Source: Eubacteriaceae bacterium (GTDB taxonomy: Bacteria > Bacillota > Clostridia > Lachnospirales > Lachnospiraceae). Taken from it: a DNA stretch of 64,000 nt. Position numbers and translations under genes: made by a program. The DNA lies in contig CABJBF010000001.1 in assembly GCA_902363805.1 (NCBI GenBank), forward strand, positions 496,001-560,000, in the 5' to 3' direction. Under the pieces are notes generated by a model, which saw only the letters and a list, made by a program, of their open reading frames with translations, did no database searches and was not told where the DNA came from. Shown here piece by piece: positions 34,121-43,019 of the stretch (its first letter is position 1; each line of letters begins with the position of its first letter).

Positions 34121-35306
34121 TTTTGATGTGCCGGAACTTGATACGATTTACATTGATAAGCCTATTCAGCAGCATACCCTTATTCAGACGATTTCCCGTG
34201 TAAATCGTGTATGCGAGGGCAAGGATAAAGGCTTGATTGTTGACTACATAGGTATCAAAAAAAACATGAACACTGCCCTCAAGAAATATACGAATTTTGA
34301 GAGCGAAGAATTTGAAGGTGTGGAGCAGTCTATCACGATTGTAAAAGACCAGTTAGAAGTTCTTGGTCAGATGTTCCATAACTTCAACAGCAGTGATTTC
34401 TTCAATGGTTCGCCTACCGAACAGCTTGCCTGTCTGAACCGTGCAGTTGAGTATGTGCAGTTGTCTGAAGAACTGGAAAGAAGATTTATGGCAGCAGTCA
34501 AGAGAATGAAGCAGGCATTTAATCTTTGTAGTTCAAGTGAGAAATTCTCTGATGAAGATAAAGATTATATCCATTTTTATTGTGCTGTCCGTTCTATCCT
34601 TTTCAAGTTGACAAAGGGCGACGCACCGGATATTGAGCAGATGAATGCTCGTGTCCGCAAAATGCTTGAGGGAGCAATCCAGTCGGATGGCATTGAGGAA
34701 TTATTTGAAACCGGAAAGCATATATCGGTGGATATTTTCAGCGATGAGTATATGGATAAGATAAATGCTATTCAGTTGCCGAATACGAAAATCAAGATAC
34801 TTCAAAGACTTCTTTCTCAGGCGATTGACGAGTTTAAGAAAGTTAATAAAATTATGGGTGTGGAATTTGCAGACAGACTCAAGAAAGTTGTTGATGAGTA
34901 TAATAACCGACGTCGTGATGAAGCGTATGCCAACGAAGTCCTTGATGATGTTGCGGAGCAGCTTGCACAGTTGTTGTCTGAACTGAAAACAGAAAAGAAC
35001 TCCTTCAAGAATATGGGAATAGATTATGAGGAAAAAGCTTTCTATGATATTTTGAAAGCAGTTTCCAAGAAGTTTGAGTTTGAATATCCGGACGATAAAA
35101 TGATTGAACTTTCCAAAAGGATAAAGCTGATTGTTGATGATAAGTCACGCTATACCGATTGGTCTGCCCGTGATGATATTAAGGCAAACTTGCAAGTGGA
35201 TTTGATATTGCTGCTTGATGAGTTCGGCTATCCGCCAGTAACCATTGATGATGTTTACAAGGAAGTTCTTGAGCAGGCAGAGAATTTCAAGAAGTATGCA
35301 CAGTAA
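34107..35306 (+). pseudogene. hsdR: HsdR, C-terminal part, downstream of the element
   Basis: From codon GGT at 34119 the sequence continues HsdR with GFDVPELDTIYIDKPIQQHT and the helicase motif VI QTISRVNR, then the helical C-terminal domain that docks on the methylase core. Twelve bases (34107-34118) of open frame before that belong to the element. Joined to the N-terminal part the protein is 1046 residues, normal for HsdR. There is no native start or ribosome binding site, so this half is unlikely to be functional alone. The junction is clean with no loss of host sequence, so excision should restore the gene. Confidence 0.93.
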
Positions 35307-36242
35307 ATGAGAGGTGTAAATGTAAATATGTTTTATGACGATTTAAATACAGAAGAACAAGTATCATACCTTATTAAACCAATCCTTCAAGTCCTTCAGG
35401 AAGCAGGTGGACAGTTAGAGCGTTCTGAAATTAGAGACAGAATTAGTGAGTTGGATGAGCATATTGCTGAATTTGAACAGAAACTATATACATCTAATAA
35501 AACAGGAAATCAGTACAAAAAATTTGATTTTAAGTTTAATTTTGCTATTAAAGAGCTTAGTTATGTCGGACTCATATCTTATGTGAAATTCAATCCAAAG
35601 ATTACACTTACTCAAGATGGAGCAAATGTAGATTTAACAGATTTTGATGTTAAGACAGAAGTAAGGGATAAGGCTCGAAGCTATTGGGAGGAACATTCGA
35701 CTAAGAACAAATCGAAAAACAAGCCAGTAGAAACACTGGAGGTTGAAGACGAGGAGAATGAATCCACAGATGACGAATTGTTAGATGATTTCAAGGTAAA
35801 ACTTCAGAGTGCAATCGCTAATATGTCTCCAGCAAAGTTTGAACAATTTTCACGAGCACTTCTTACAAAGATGGGAGTGGAGTTTACCAACAAAGGCGTT
35901 CAGGTGTCAAATGATGGTGGCATTGATGGTTATGGATATCACGTAGATGCCGATGATTTTAGAACAACCAGAGTGGTTATTCAGTGTAAAAGATTTAATT
36001 CAAATCCAGTGAGTGAGCCGGATATCAATCAATTTCTTGGGGCGATGAACAAATATCAAGCCGATTATGGAGTATTTATTACTAATAGCCGATTTACCAA
36101 TAAGGCAAGAGAGGCTGCGAGAGAAGGTACGCCGATAACACTGATTGACGGAAATGATTTAATCAGACTGGTTATTAAATATGAATTGTATATAACACCA
36201 GTCACAACATATGTATTGGATGGTTTTTATACCGAGGATTGA
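35307..36242 (+). CDS. mrr: Mrr-like restriction endonuclease
   Basis: A 311-residue protein with the two Mrr domains. The N-terminal winged-helix part is at about 15-110 (LIKPILQVLQEAGGQLERSE, then FNFAIKELSYVGLI). The C-terminal nuclease has SPAKFEQFSRALLTKMG, the catalytic D and QxK (NDGGIDGYGYH, then VVIQCKRF) and the tail VFITNSRFTNKAREAA. Mrr enzymes cut modified DNA, chiefly methylated. The start directly follows the hsdR stop; ATG 35328 with GAGAGGTG before it is an alternative. Its position behind hsdR, with a switchable methylase in the same locus, raises the question of how self-DNA is protected. Confidence 0.9.
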   Translation: MRGVNVNMFYDDLNTEEQVSYLIKPILQVLQEAGGQLERSEIRDRISELDEHIAEFEQKLYTSNKTGNQYKKFDFKFNFAIKELSYVGLISYVKFNPKITLTQDGANVDLTDFDVKTEVRDKARSYWEEHSTKNKSKNKPVETLEVEDEENESTDDELLDDFKVKLQSAIANMSPAKFEQFSRALLTKMGVEFTNKGVQVSNDGGIDGYGYHVDADDFRTTRVVIQCKRFNSNPVSEPDINQFLGAMNKYQADYGVFITNSRFTNKAREAAREGTPITLIDGNDLIRLVIKYELYITPVTTYVLDGFYTED

Positions 36243-36292
36243 CACTAACGATAGCATAATTTACTCGAAGGAATTTTAGAAGGGGGCATAGA

Positions 36293-37822
36293 ATGATGGC
36301 AAAGCAAAAGACCTATATCGCAATCGACCTCAAATCATTCTATGCTTCTGTGGAGTGTAAAGAGCGAAATCGTGACCCTTTGACAACAAATCTTGTGGTT
36401 GCAGATAAGAGCAGGACAGAGAAAACCATCTGCCTTGCGGTATCTCCGTCATTAAAAAGTTATGGGATACCCGGCAGACCACGCTTGTTTGAAGTCGTGC
36501 AAAAGGTAAAAGAAGCTAATAATACCCGAAGGTGGAAAGCACCAAATCGTACATTTACTGGTTCGTCTGATGACAGTACAGAATTAAATGCGAATCCGGC
36601 ATTGGAGATTGATTATATCGTTGCACCACCTCGTATGGCATACTATCTGGAGTATAGTACCAAGATTTACAGTGTTTACTTGAAATACATTGCTCCGGAA
36701 GATATTTTCCCGTACTCGATTGATGAAGTATTCATAGATGCAACCAATTATCTGAATACCTATCAGATGACTGCAAGGGAACTTGCCATGACGATGATAC
36801 AGGATGTTTTGAAAACAACAGGAATTACGGCAACAGCCGGAATCGGCACGAATATGTACTTGTGTAAGATTGCAATGGATATCGTGGCAAAGCATATTGA
36901 GCCGGATAAGGACGGTGTGCGAATTGCCGAATTGGATGAAATGTCTTACCGCAGACAGCTATGGAATCATAGACCGCTTACAGATTTCTGGAGAGTTGGT
37001 AAAGGCTATGCAAAGAAACTGGAAGAACATGGACTTTTTACTATGGGAGATATTGCAAGGTGTTCCATCGGAAAGTCGAATGAACTGTATAACGAAGAAC
37101 TGCTCTACAAGCTGTTTGGAATCAATGCGGAATTGCTAATTGACCATGCTTGGGGATATGAACCTTGTACGATGGAGCAGGTCAAAGCCTATAAGCCGGA
37201 AACCAATAGTGTATGTTCAGGACAGGTACTTCACTGCCCGTATGATTACGAAAAGGCAAAGTTGATTGTAAAAGAAATGACCGACCAAATGGTGCTTGAT
37301 TTGGTGGATAAAGGACTTGTAACTGACCAGCTTGTGTTGACAATCGGCTATGATATTGAGAATTTAAGTAATCCGAACCTAAAATATCAATACAAAGGCG
37401 AGGTTACGATTGACCGATATGGACGCAAAGTTCCAAAGCACGCACACGGAACAGCGAATCTTGAGAAAAAGACTTCCTCTACTCGATTGATTACCAACGC
37501 CGTGATGGACTTGTATGACAGGATAGTTGACGAGCATTTGCTTGTACGCAGAATAACAATCACAGCGAATAAACTTGTTGATGAAAAATCCGTCAAGCAG
37601 GAAGATGAATACCAGCAACTCGACCTCTTTACCGATTACGAAGCACAGAGGAAGAAGCAGGCGGAGGAAGAAGAAAAATTAGAACGGGAAAGGCGTATGC
37701 AAGAAGCAATGCTGAGTATCAAAAAGAAGTTTGGCAAGAATGCTGTGTTGAAGGGAATGAACCTTGAAGAAGGTGCAACCGCCAAAGACCGAAACGAACA
37801 AATCGGCGGTCATAAGGCTTAA
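36293..37822 (+). CDS. Y-family DNA polymerase (UmuC/DinB-like)
   Basis: A 509-residue translesion polymerase. The palm begins KTYIAIDLKSFYASVECKER with the metal-binding Asp, and the second catalytic block is FPYSIDEVFIDATNYL. A finger/thumb HhH region near 235-260 (WRVGKGYAKKLEEHGLFTMG) follows, with a little-finger domain to about 430 and a charged C-terminal tail rich in Glu/Lys. The length and tail match the UmuC-like polymerases carried by Firmicutes plasmids and islands. AGGGGGC precedes ATG 36293. It may allow error-prone repair of damaged or incoming DNA. Confidence 0.92.
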   Translation: MMAKQKTYIAIDLKSFYASVECKERNRDPLTTNLVVADKSRTEKTICLAVSPSLKSYGIPGRPRLFEVVQKVKEANNTRRWKAPNRTFTGSSDDSTELNANPALEIDYIVAPPRMAYYLEYSTKIYSVYLKYIAPEDIFPYSIDEVFIDATNYLNTYQMTARELAMTMIQDVLKTTGITATAGIGTNMYLCKIAMDIVAKHIEPDKDGVRIAELDEMSYRRQLWNHRPLTDFWRVGKGYAKKLEEHGLFTMGDIARCSIGKSNELYNEELLYKLFGINAELLIDHAWGYEPCTMEQVKAYKPETNSVCSGQVLHCPYDYEKAKLIVKEMTDQMVLDLVDKGLVTDQLVLTIGYDIENLSNPNLKYQYKGEVTIDRYGRKVPKHAHGTANLEKKTSSTRLITNAVMDLYDRIVDEHLLVRRITITANKLVDEKSVKQEDEYQQLDLFTDYEAQRKKQAEEEEKLERERRMQEAMLSIKKKFGKNAVLKGMNLEEGATAKDRNEQIGGHKA

Positions 37823-37848
37823 ACAAACTGAAATTTGAGGAATAAAAT

Positions 37849-38319
37849 ATGGGCATATTAGAAATAGTTTTTAATTCAAGAAAATTTGATTTGAATGATG
37901 ATGTTCTGATGGGATTTGATAATTACTTTGATAAAAAAAGTAAGGATTATAATAGTTTTTGTTTAGACGAAGAAGATATTAATCCTTTACAAAACTTTGT
38001 AGCACAGATTAAGTCTGCTGACTCAGATAGTGTAATTTATGTATCTACTTATGGCTATGAAATCACAAATAGTAAAGGAGAAAAATCAACATACGCCGAT
38101 GCTCTTTGGATTGACACAGTTTTACCTATTTCCCAAATAGAGAGATATATTGAAAAAAGTGGTGTTGCTGAACCAAGTAATATTTCTTTTGTTGGAGATA
38201 GTGATGAATGTGGAAACTATAAAGTATGGATTATAGCTCAGGAAGAGAATAATCCTCATATTATAGAGCTGACTGACCGCAAGAAGATAGACCATATGAT
38301 AATATTATATTGGGATTGA
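37849..38319 (+). CDS. Hypothetical protein, 156 residues
   Basis: An acidic cytoplasmic protein with no signal peptide or membrane helix. I do not recognise it. It contains YVSTYGYEITNSKGEKSTYA and ends DRKKIDHMIILYWD. The size, acidity and position in a run of single cargo genes resemble immunity proteins of contact-dependent toxins, but no toxin gene is nearby, so this is only a suggestion. Confidence 0.65.
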   Translation: MGILEIVFNSRKFDLNDDVLMGFDNYFDKKSKDYNSFCLDEEDINPLQNFVAQIKSADSDSVIYVSTYGYEITNSKGEKSTYADALWIDTVLPISQIERYIEKSGVAEPSNISFVGDSDECGNYKVWIIAQEENNPHIIELTDRKKIDHMIILYWD

Positions 38320-38356
38320 TAAGTTATAAAATTCAAGTTTGAAAGGAGTGTTAAAT

Positions 38357-38635
38357 ATGAAATTCCCATTTTATGATGCACCAAATACAGCTACAATAAC
38401 CTGTTGCCACATATTAGAGAATGGAGAACCTATTTTGTATGTATCACATGATGAAGATGATGGAATGTGGCAATTTCTATGTGGAAAAGCACATGAAACA
38501 GACGAAGCAAAGTTAGTATCCTTAAAATCAGTATTCGACTTAGATAATTCTGTTGGTATTCTAAAGGATATGCCTTGCGGTTACTATGCTGAAAGAAAAG
38601 CTCAAGATGATGAATGGAGTGTTAGAAAACGGTAA
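38357..38635 (+). CDS. Hypothetical protein, 92 residues
   Basis: A small acidic protein (DAPNTATITCCHILENGEPI, LYVSHDEDDGMWQFLCGKAH). ATG 38357 follows AAAGGAGTG; the upstream TTG at 38339 is not needed. It looks like a small globular protein of the kind seen among immunity or phage-defence accessory genes, with a Trp-Gln-Phe-x-Cys-Gly signature that resembles DUF2185/Imm33-like proteins. I am not certain of that match. Confidence 0.65.
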   Translation: MKFPFYDAPNTATITCCHILENGEPILYVSHDEDDGMWQFLCGKAHETDEAKLVSLKSVFDLDNSVGILKDMPCGYYAERKAQDDEWSVRKR

Positions 38636-38697
38636 CTATCAGCTCGGTCAATTCAAGTTTGGAGAATTGAGAAAATCGAAAGTTGTGGAGGTGCTTT

Positions 38698-39117
38698 ATG
38701 AACGAGAGAGAAAAAATTATCCGATTATGGTTTGATATGTGGATTAAGAAAGCAGATTTAGGAATTGACAATATTTTTACAGATGATGTTGTATATACTG
38801 AGAGTTGGGGTCCTAAATATGAAAACCGCAAAACGGTAAAGCACTGGTTTGACGAATGGAATACACGCGGAAGTGTTCTTGTCTGGGAGATTAAGCAATT
38901 TTTTCATCAAGGCAATCAAACAATCGTGGAGTGGTATTTTAAAAACAAAATGAATAATGGAAATGTTGAAGAATTTGACGGAATATCTTTAATTGTATGG
39001 ACACAGGATAACAAAATAAAATCATTAAAAGAGTTTGGTTGCAATCTTCATAATTACAATCCATATCGAGATAGTGATATTCCCGTATTTCGAGAAGAAA
39101 AAGCAAATTGGTTTTGA
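38698..39117 (+). CDS. SnoaL/NTF2-like fold protein
   Basis: A 139-residue protein with the alpha+beta cone pattern of the SnoaL-like family: REKIIRLWFDMWIKKADLGI, then NIFTDDVVYTESWGPKYENR and a later strand pair QTIVEWYFKNKMN and FDGISLIVWTQDNKI. Family members bind or convert small molecules, so no reaction can be named. ATG 38698 follows TGGAGGTG. It is one of several unrelated single-gene cargoes, each with its own ribosome binding site and spacer of 50-80 bases. Confidence 0.75.
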   Translation: MNEREKIIRLWFDMWIKKADLGIDNIFTDDVVYTESWGPKYENRKTVKHWFDEWNTRGSVLVWEIKQFFHQGNQTIVEWYFKNKMNNGNVEEFDGISLIVWTQDNKIKSLKEFGCNLHNYNPYRDSDIPVFREEKANWF

Positions 39118-39177
39118 GAGGACTATAAATTCCTGTTTATAAAATTAAGAAAATGGAATTTAAGGAGGAGTATGTAA

Positions 39178-39510
39178 ATGAAATTAGCAGATTTAGCAAC
39201 AGGCTCTGATTGGATAGTGTGGATTGCCTTTGCGATATTTGTTGTACTTTCTATTATTTTACTTTCTGGACATGGAAGCTGGTTCATTTCTGGATATAAT
39301 ATAGCTTCAAATGAAGAAAAGGAAAAATATGATGAAAAGAAGTTATGCAGAACAATGGGAATTGGAATGTCTATTATAGCAATTCTTGCATTAACTATGG
39401 GCTTGTTTGAAAATATTTTGCCTGCATTTTTTGTATATATTGCATTGGGGATTATTTTGGTTGATGTCGTGGTAATTATCATTTTAGGAAACACACTATG
39501 CAGAAAGTAA
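39178..39510 (+). CDS. DUF3784 membrane protein
   Basis: A 110-residue protein with three membrane helices (WIVWIAFAIFVVLSIILLSG, GMSIIAILALTMGLF, FFVYIALGIILVDVVVIIIL) and the typical loop FISGYNIASNEEKEKYDEKK with LCR after it, the hallmark of DUF3784. The family is common in Firmicutes and its function is unknown. The ATG follows AAGGAGGAG. Confidence 0.82.
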   Translation: MKLADLATGSDWIVWIAFAIFVVLSIILLSGHGSWFISGYNIASNEEKEKYDEKKLCRTMGIGMSIIAILALTMGLFENILPAFFVYIALGIILVDVVVIIILGNTLCRK

Positions 39511-39562
39511 TAACTTCCAGTTTTTGAAACTGAGAAATCGGAATTTATAAAGGAGAATATTG

Positions 39563-40165
39563 ATGAAACTATTTTTATGTTCGCACTTTTCAAGTGTGGG
39601 AAGTCTGATAAAGGAAGAAATTGAAAATAAGAAAGTCGCATTTATTCCAACAGCTTCACTGCGTGAAGGCTACACCGGTTATGTCGGCTCGGCTCGAAAA
39701 TTATTCAAAAAGTTGGGAGCAATCGTAACTGAAATTGATATTTCAACGGAGGCTTATTCAACGATACAGTCTGTTTTTGAAGAAGCAGATGTGATATATT
39801 TTACCGGCGGAAATTCTTTCTTTCTTATGGACCAGATCCGTAAAACGGGAGCTGATGGGCTACTGAAAAAGGAATTGGCAAATGGAAAATTGATGATCGG
39901 CGAGTCGGCAGGCGCAATTATATGCGCTCCAAGCATCCAATATATCGAGCAAATGGATGAAAAGCCAGAGGACTACTCACAAGAAGATGATGCAGGGCTT
40001 GATTTGATTGATTTCTATGTTCTTCCGCATTATCTTACAGCACCATTTAAGAAAGTTACCGAGAAAATAATGACTGAGTTTTCGGATTTGAATCTATGCC
40101 CAATTAACAACCGTCAGGGAATTGTAATTGATGGTGAAGGTTCAAAGGTTATTTGCAAAGACTAA
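39563..40165 (+). CDS. Peptidase S51 (peptidase E)-like protein
   Basis: A 200-residue protein of the dipeptidase E/type 1 glutamine amidotransferase-like family. The nucleophile elbow is IGESAGAIICA with Ser near residue 113, the glycine-rich loop is YFTGGNSFFLMDQIRKTGA, and LPHYLTAPF supplies the His region. It cleaves Asp-X dipeptides in characterised members. ATG 39563 is preceded by AAAGGAG. A terminator follows at 40193-40231. It is the last intact gene of the island. Confidence 0.85.
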   Translation: MKLFLCSHFSSVGSLIKEEIENKKVAFIPTASLREGYTGYVGSARKLFKKLGAIVTEIDISTEAYSTIQSVFEEADVIYFTGGNSFFLMDQIRKTGADGLLKKELANGKLMIGESAGAIICAPSIQYIEQMDEKPEDYSQEDDAGLDLIDFYVLPHYLTAPFKKVTEKIMTEFSDLNLCPINNRQGIVIDGEGSKVICKD

Positions 40166-40192
40166 TTTGAAAATTCCAGTTTGCCAACTTGC

Positions 40193-40231
40193 CCTTTGAG
40201 AGAGGAGAAATCCTTTTCTCAAAGGTTTTTT
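40193..40231 (+). terminator. Intrinsic terminator
   Basis: CCTTTGAGA and TCTCAAAGG form a stem followed by TTTTTT, downstream of the peptidase E-like gene. Confidence 0.85.
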
Positions 40232-40313
40232 CTATTTATACGGATATTCGCAAACTACAAGATAAAGCCAAAACTTCATATACTCTAATCACAGAGGAAG
40301 TGGAGGTTTTGAT

Positions 40314-40500
40314 GTGAGTAACAGTTTAGCAGAAGTACACCCAGAGCTTGTTTCGGAGTGGTCGGAGAAGAACTTACCGCTTACACCTGATGTGTCTTGT
40401 GGTTTCCAATTTTGAAAAGTATGCAGATGAAGTAAATATTCGAGAGAAGACATATATTGAAATAAGTAAGGTCTTTAATGAAAATAAGATTGAGATATAA
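40314..40500 (+). pseudogene. Remnants of zinc-ribbon (treble-clef) cargo gene
   Basis: A 33-codon frame from GTG 40314 encodes SLAEVHPELVSEWSEKN and LPLTPDVSCG, the opening of the repeated treble-clef/zinc-ribbon modules of DUF4379-type proteins, then stops where the next module should continue. A second open fragment at about 40418-40500 (YADEVNIREKTYIEISKVF) is in another frame. These look like decayed genes at the island edge. The rest of 40166-40638 holds the terminator and the ldh promoter region. Confidence 0.55.
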
Positions 40501-40638
40501 ATGGTATGGAGTAACAAAAACGAGTAAAAAAGAAATTTGTGAAAATAGTAACCATTCCTATTTTTTGCATTGACATACTAATATGAAAAACATATAATTC
40601 TTATTAAGAACAATTTTTAATAAGGAGAGAAATTTATT

Positions 40639-41595
40639 ATGAAAACTCAAATTGTTAATTCTAAAAAAGCAGTTATGATAGGATGTGGATTCGTAGGTTC
40701 AGCATCAGTATTTGCATTAATGCAGAGCGGATTATTTACAGAGATAGCTCTTATTGATGCAGATAAGGATAAAGCAGAGGGAGAGGCTATGGATATAAGT
40801 CATGGAATACCATTTGCCAGCCCGATGAGAATATATGCCGGTGATTATGACGATGTGGCAGATGCAGCTATTGTTATTATATCTGCAGGTGCAGGACAAA
40901 AGCCGGGAGAAACAAGAATTGACCTTGTAAATAAAAATGTTGCTATATTTAAGTCGATAATACCTGAAATAGCGAAAAGAAATTTTTCAGGAATATTGCT
41001 TATAGTGGCTAATCCTGTGGATATTTTAACTCAAGTGGCAATAAAGTTGTCAGGGCTTCCTGAAAACAGAGTAATTGGTTCAGGAACAGTCTTAGATAGC
41101 GCAAGATTAAGATATAAACTCGGCGAACATTTATCTGTAGACAGTCGAAGCGTTCATGCGTTTATCATAGGTGAACATGGTGATAGTGAGGTAGTAGCGT
41201 GGTCGTCAGCAAATGTTTCAGGAGTTCCTTTAAGTGAAATGTGCGAGATGAGAGGACACTATAAGCATAAGGAAAATACTGAAGAAATTGCAACAGAAGT
41301 AAAGAATAGTGCTTATGAAATAATAAATAAAAAACATGCTACATATTATGGAATAGCAATGTCTGTAAAACGAATATGTGAAGTTATTATGCGAGATGAA
41401 AAATCAATTATACCGGTATCACACATGATTTATGGTCAATATGAAATTGAAGGAGTTTCATTAAGTATGCCGGCTATTGTAGGTGCAGATGGTATTGAAT
41501 CAGATGTACCAATAAATCTAAACGGAGAAGAGGCATTAAAACTTAAGGAGTCAGCTGATTCTTTAAAGAAAATAATAGATACGCTCGAATTATAA
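40639..41595 (+). CDS. ldh: L-lactate dehydrogenase
   Basis: Reduces pyruvate to L-lactate with NADH in fermentation. The 318-residue protein has the NAD-binding GCGFVGSASVFALMQ, the Asp of ALIDADKDKAEGEAMD that selects NADH, the catalytic-loop GAGQKPGETRIDLV, and the active-site His in IGEHGDSEVV, the lactate rather than malate dehydrogenase form. Length is normal. ATG 40639 follows AAGGAGAG. It marks the return to core genome beside the island edge. Confidence 0.93.
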   Translation: MKTQIVNSKKAVMIGCGFVGSASVFALMQSGLFTEIALIDADKDKAEGEAMDISHGIPFASPMRIYAGDYDDVADAAIVIISAGAGQKPGETRIDLVNKNVAIFKSIIPEIAKRNFSGILLIVANPVDILTQVAIKLSGLPENRVIGSGTVLDSARLRYKLGEHLSVDSRSVHAFIIGEHGDSEVVAWSSANVSGVPLSEMCEMRGHYKHKENTEEIATEVKNSAYEIINKKHATYYGIAMSVKRICEVIMRDEKSIIPVSHMIYGQYEIEGVSLSMPAIVGADGIESDVPINLNGEEALKLKESADSLKKIIDTLEL

Positions 41596-41656
41596 AAGTA
41601 TGGTATTATAAAATATACGATTTTAAATAAAGTATTAAAATTGGAGTGGAAAATAT

Positions 41657-42700
41657 ATGAAAAAAGTATCATATAAGTTGAAAATTATAATTACAATTAT
41701 GATAGTATTTAGCTTAATGGTTTCATATGTAAATGTAACTTCTGCGGACAAAAAAATAGAAACAGTAGCTTACAAAAAAACACTGGTTGGAGCACATGGA
41801 AGATTAAATGTAAAAGGAACAAAATTAGTAGATCAATACGGAAAAGAAATTCAAATTCAAGGTGTTTCTACCCATGGAATCAATTGGGATGTTGGAAAGC
41901 CATATGTTAATTATCAGTCTTTTCAGAATTTGCGTGATGAATGGGGTGTAAATTGCATAAGAGTTGCAATGTATACAGAAGATTATAATGGTTATTGTGT
42001 TACAGATGATACTAATAGAAAGAAATTGCTTAAGACAATAGATTTGGCTGTTGGGAACGCAAAGAAGTTAGGAATGTATGTTATTATTGACTGGCATGTG
42101 CTGAATGACCAAAATCCATTAAAACATAAGGATGAAGCCAAACAATTTTTTAAAAAAATGGCGAAAAAATATGGCAAGAATAAAAATGTAATGTTTGAAA
42201 TTTGTAATGAACCAAATGGAAATACAACATGGAATGATATTAAAAAATATGCTAATCCAATAATAAAAGTTATACGAAAATATGCAAAGAAATCTATTAT
42301 TATAGTAGGCACACCAACATGGAGTCAGGATGTGGATGTGGCATCAATGTCTCCAATTAAAAATGGTAAAAATATCATGTATGCAATTCATTTTTATGCA
42401 GCAACACATCAGGATTACTATATGAATAAAGTAAAAAAAGCAATTTCAAATAAACTTCCTGTGATTTGTACAGAATTTAGTGGCTGTGAAGCCAATGGAA
42501 ATGGAAACATAAATAAAAGTAGTCTTTATAAATGGTTAGATTACCTTAAAAGTAATGGCATAGGATATTGCTGTTGGAGTCTTAGTAATAAAAACGAAAG
42601 CGCTTCACTGCTAAAATCAAATTGCTTAAAAAAATACGGATATAAAAAATCTGATTTATCAAAAATGGGAAAATTATTGGTTGAGTTTTATAAAAAATAA
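41657..42700 (+). CDS. Secreted GH5 endoglucanase
   Basis: A 347-residue secreted glycoside hydrolase of family 5, which cuts beta-1,4-glucans. A signal peptide (residues 1-30, IIITIMIVFSLMVSYVNVTS) is followed by the (beta/alpha)8 barrel: WHVLNDQNP, the acid/base Glu in EICNEPNG near residue 184, HFYAATHQ, and the nucleophile Glu in CTEFSGCEANGNG near residue 273. No carbohydrate-binding module is attached. The catalytic barrel is of the usual size. ATG 41657 follows TTGGAGTGG. It converges on the long secreted gene at 43020 with a shared terminator between. Confidence 0.92.
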   Translation: MKKVSYKLKIIITIMIVFSLMVSYVNVTSADKKIETVAYKKTLVGAHGRLNVKGTKLVDQYGKEIQIQGVSTHGINWDVGKPYVNYQSFQNLRDEWGVNCIRVAMYTEDYNGYCVTDDTNRKKLLKTIDLAVGNAKKLGMYVIIDWHVLNDQNPLKHKDEAKQFFKKMAKKYGKNKNVMFEICNEPNGNTTWNDIKKYANPIIKVIRKYAKKSIIIVGTPTWSQDVDVASMSPIKNGKNIMYAIHFYAATHQDYYMNKVKKAISNKLPVICTEFSGCEANGNGNINKSSLYKWLDYLKSNGIGYCCWSLSNKNESASLLKSNCLKKYGYKKSDLSKMGKLLVEFYKK

Positions 42701-42708
42701 AGATAAAA

Positions 42709-42748
42709 AAACCTGTCATTTTACATTGTTAAAATGACAGGTTTTGCT
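42709..42748 (+). terminator. Bidirectional terminator
   Basis: AAACCTGTCATTTTA and TAAAATGACAGGTTT are perfect complements around ACATTGT, with A- and T-runs on the two sides. It can serve both the GH5 gene and the minus-strand gene that should end at 42792. Confidence 0.88.
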
Positions 42749-42791
42749 TTATTTAAAATAATATTTTAAATGCTTTGTTTATAGTAACAAA

Positions 42792-43019
42792 CTATTTAGT
42801 TTTTGCAGATTTTACATTAATCCATTTAGAATAACTAATTTTTCCATTAATGTAATTATAAGTACGAATGCGGATAAAATATTTCTTCTTGGATTTTAAT
42901 TTTTTAATAGTAGTTTGCGAAATGTTTTTATTCTTTAGAAGAACTTTTTTCGTATTTTTCTTAAATTTTTTATTAGTTGCAACTTGGATTTCATAGCCTT
43001 TTACATTTTTTACTTTATT
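42792..43019 (-). pseudogene. Detached Fn3-like C-terminal domain of the secreted protein
   Basis: In frame after the amber codon: NKVKNVKGYEIQVATNKK through KWINVKSAKTK, then a natural stop at 42792. It has no start of its own. The domain aligns with residues 1345-1421 of the GH81 protein (GYEVRVATSKKFKK, LYIKVRAYAV). Confidence 0.8.
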
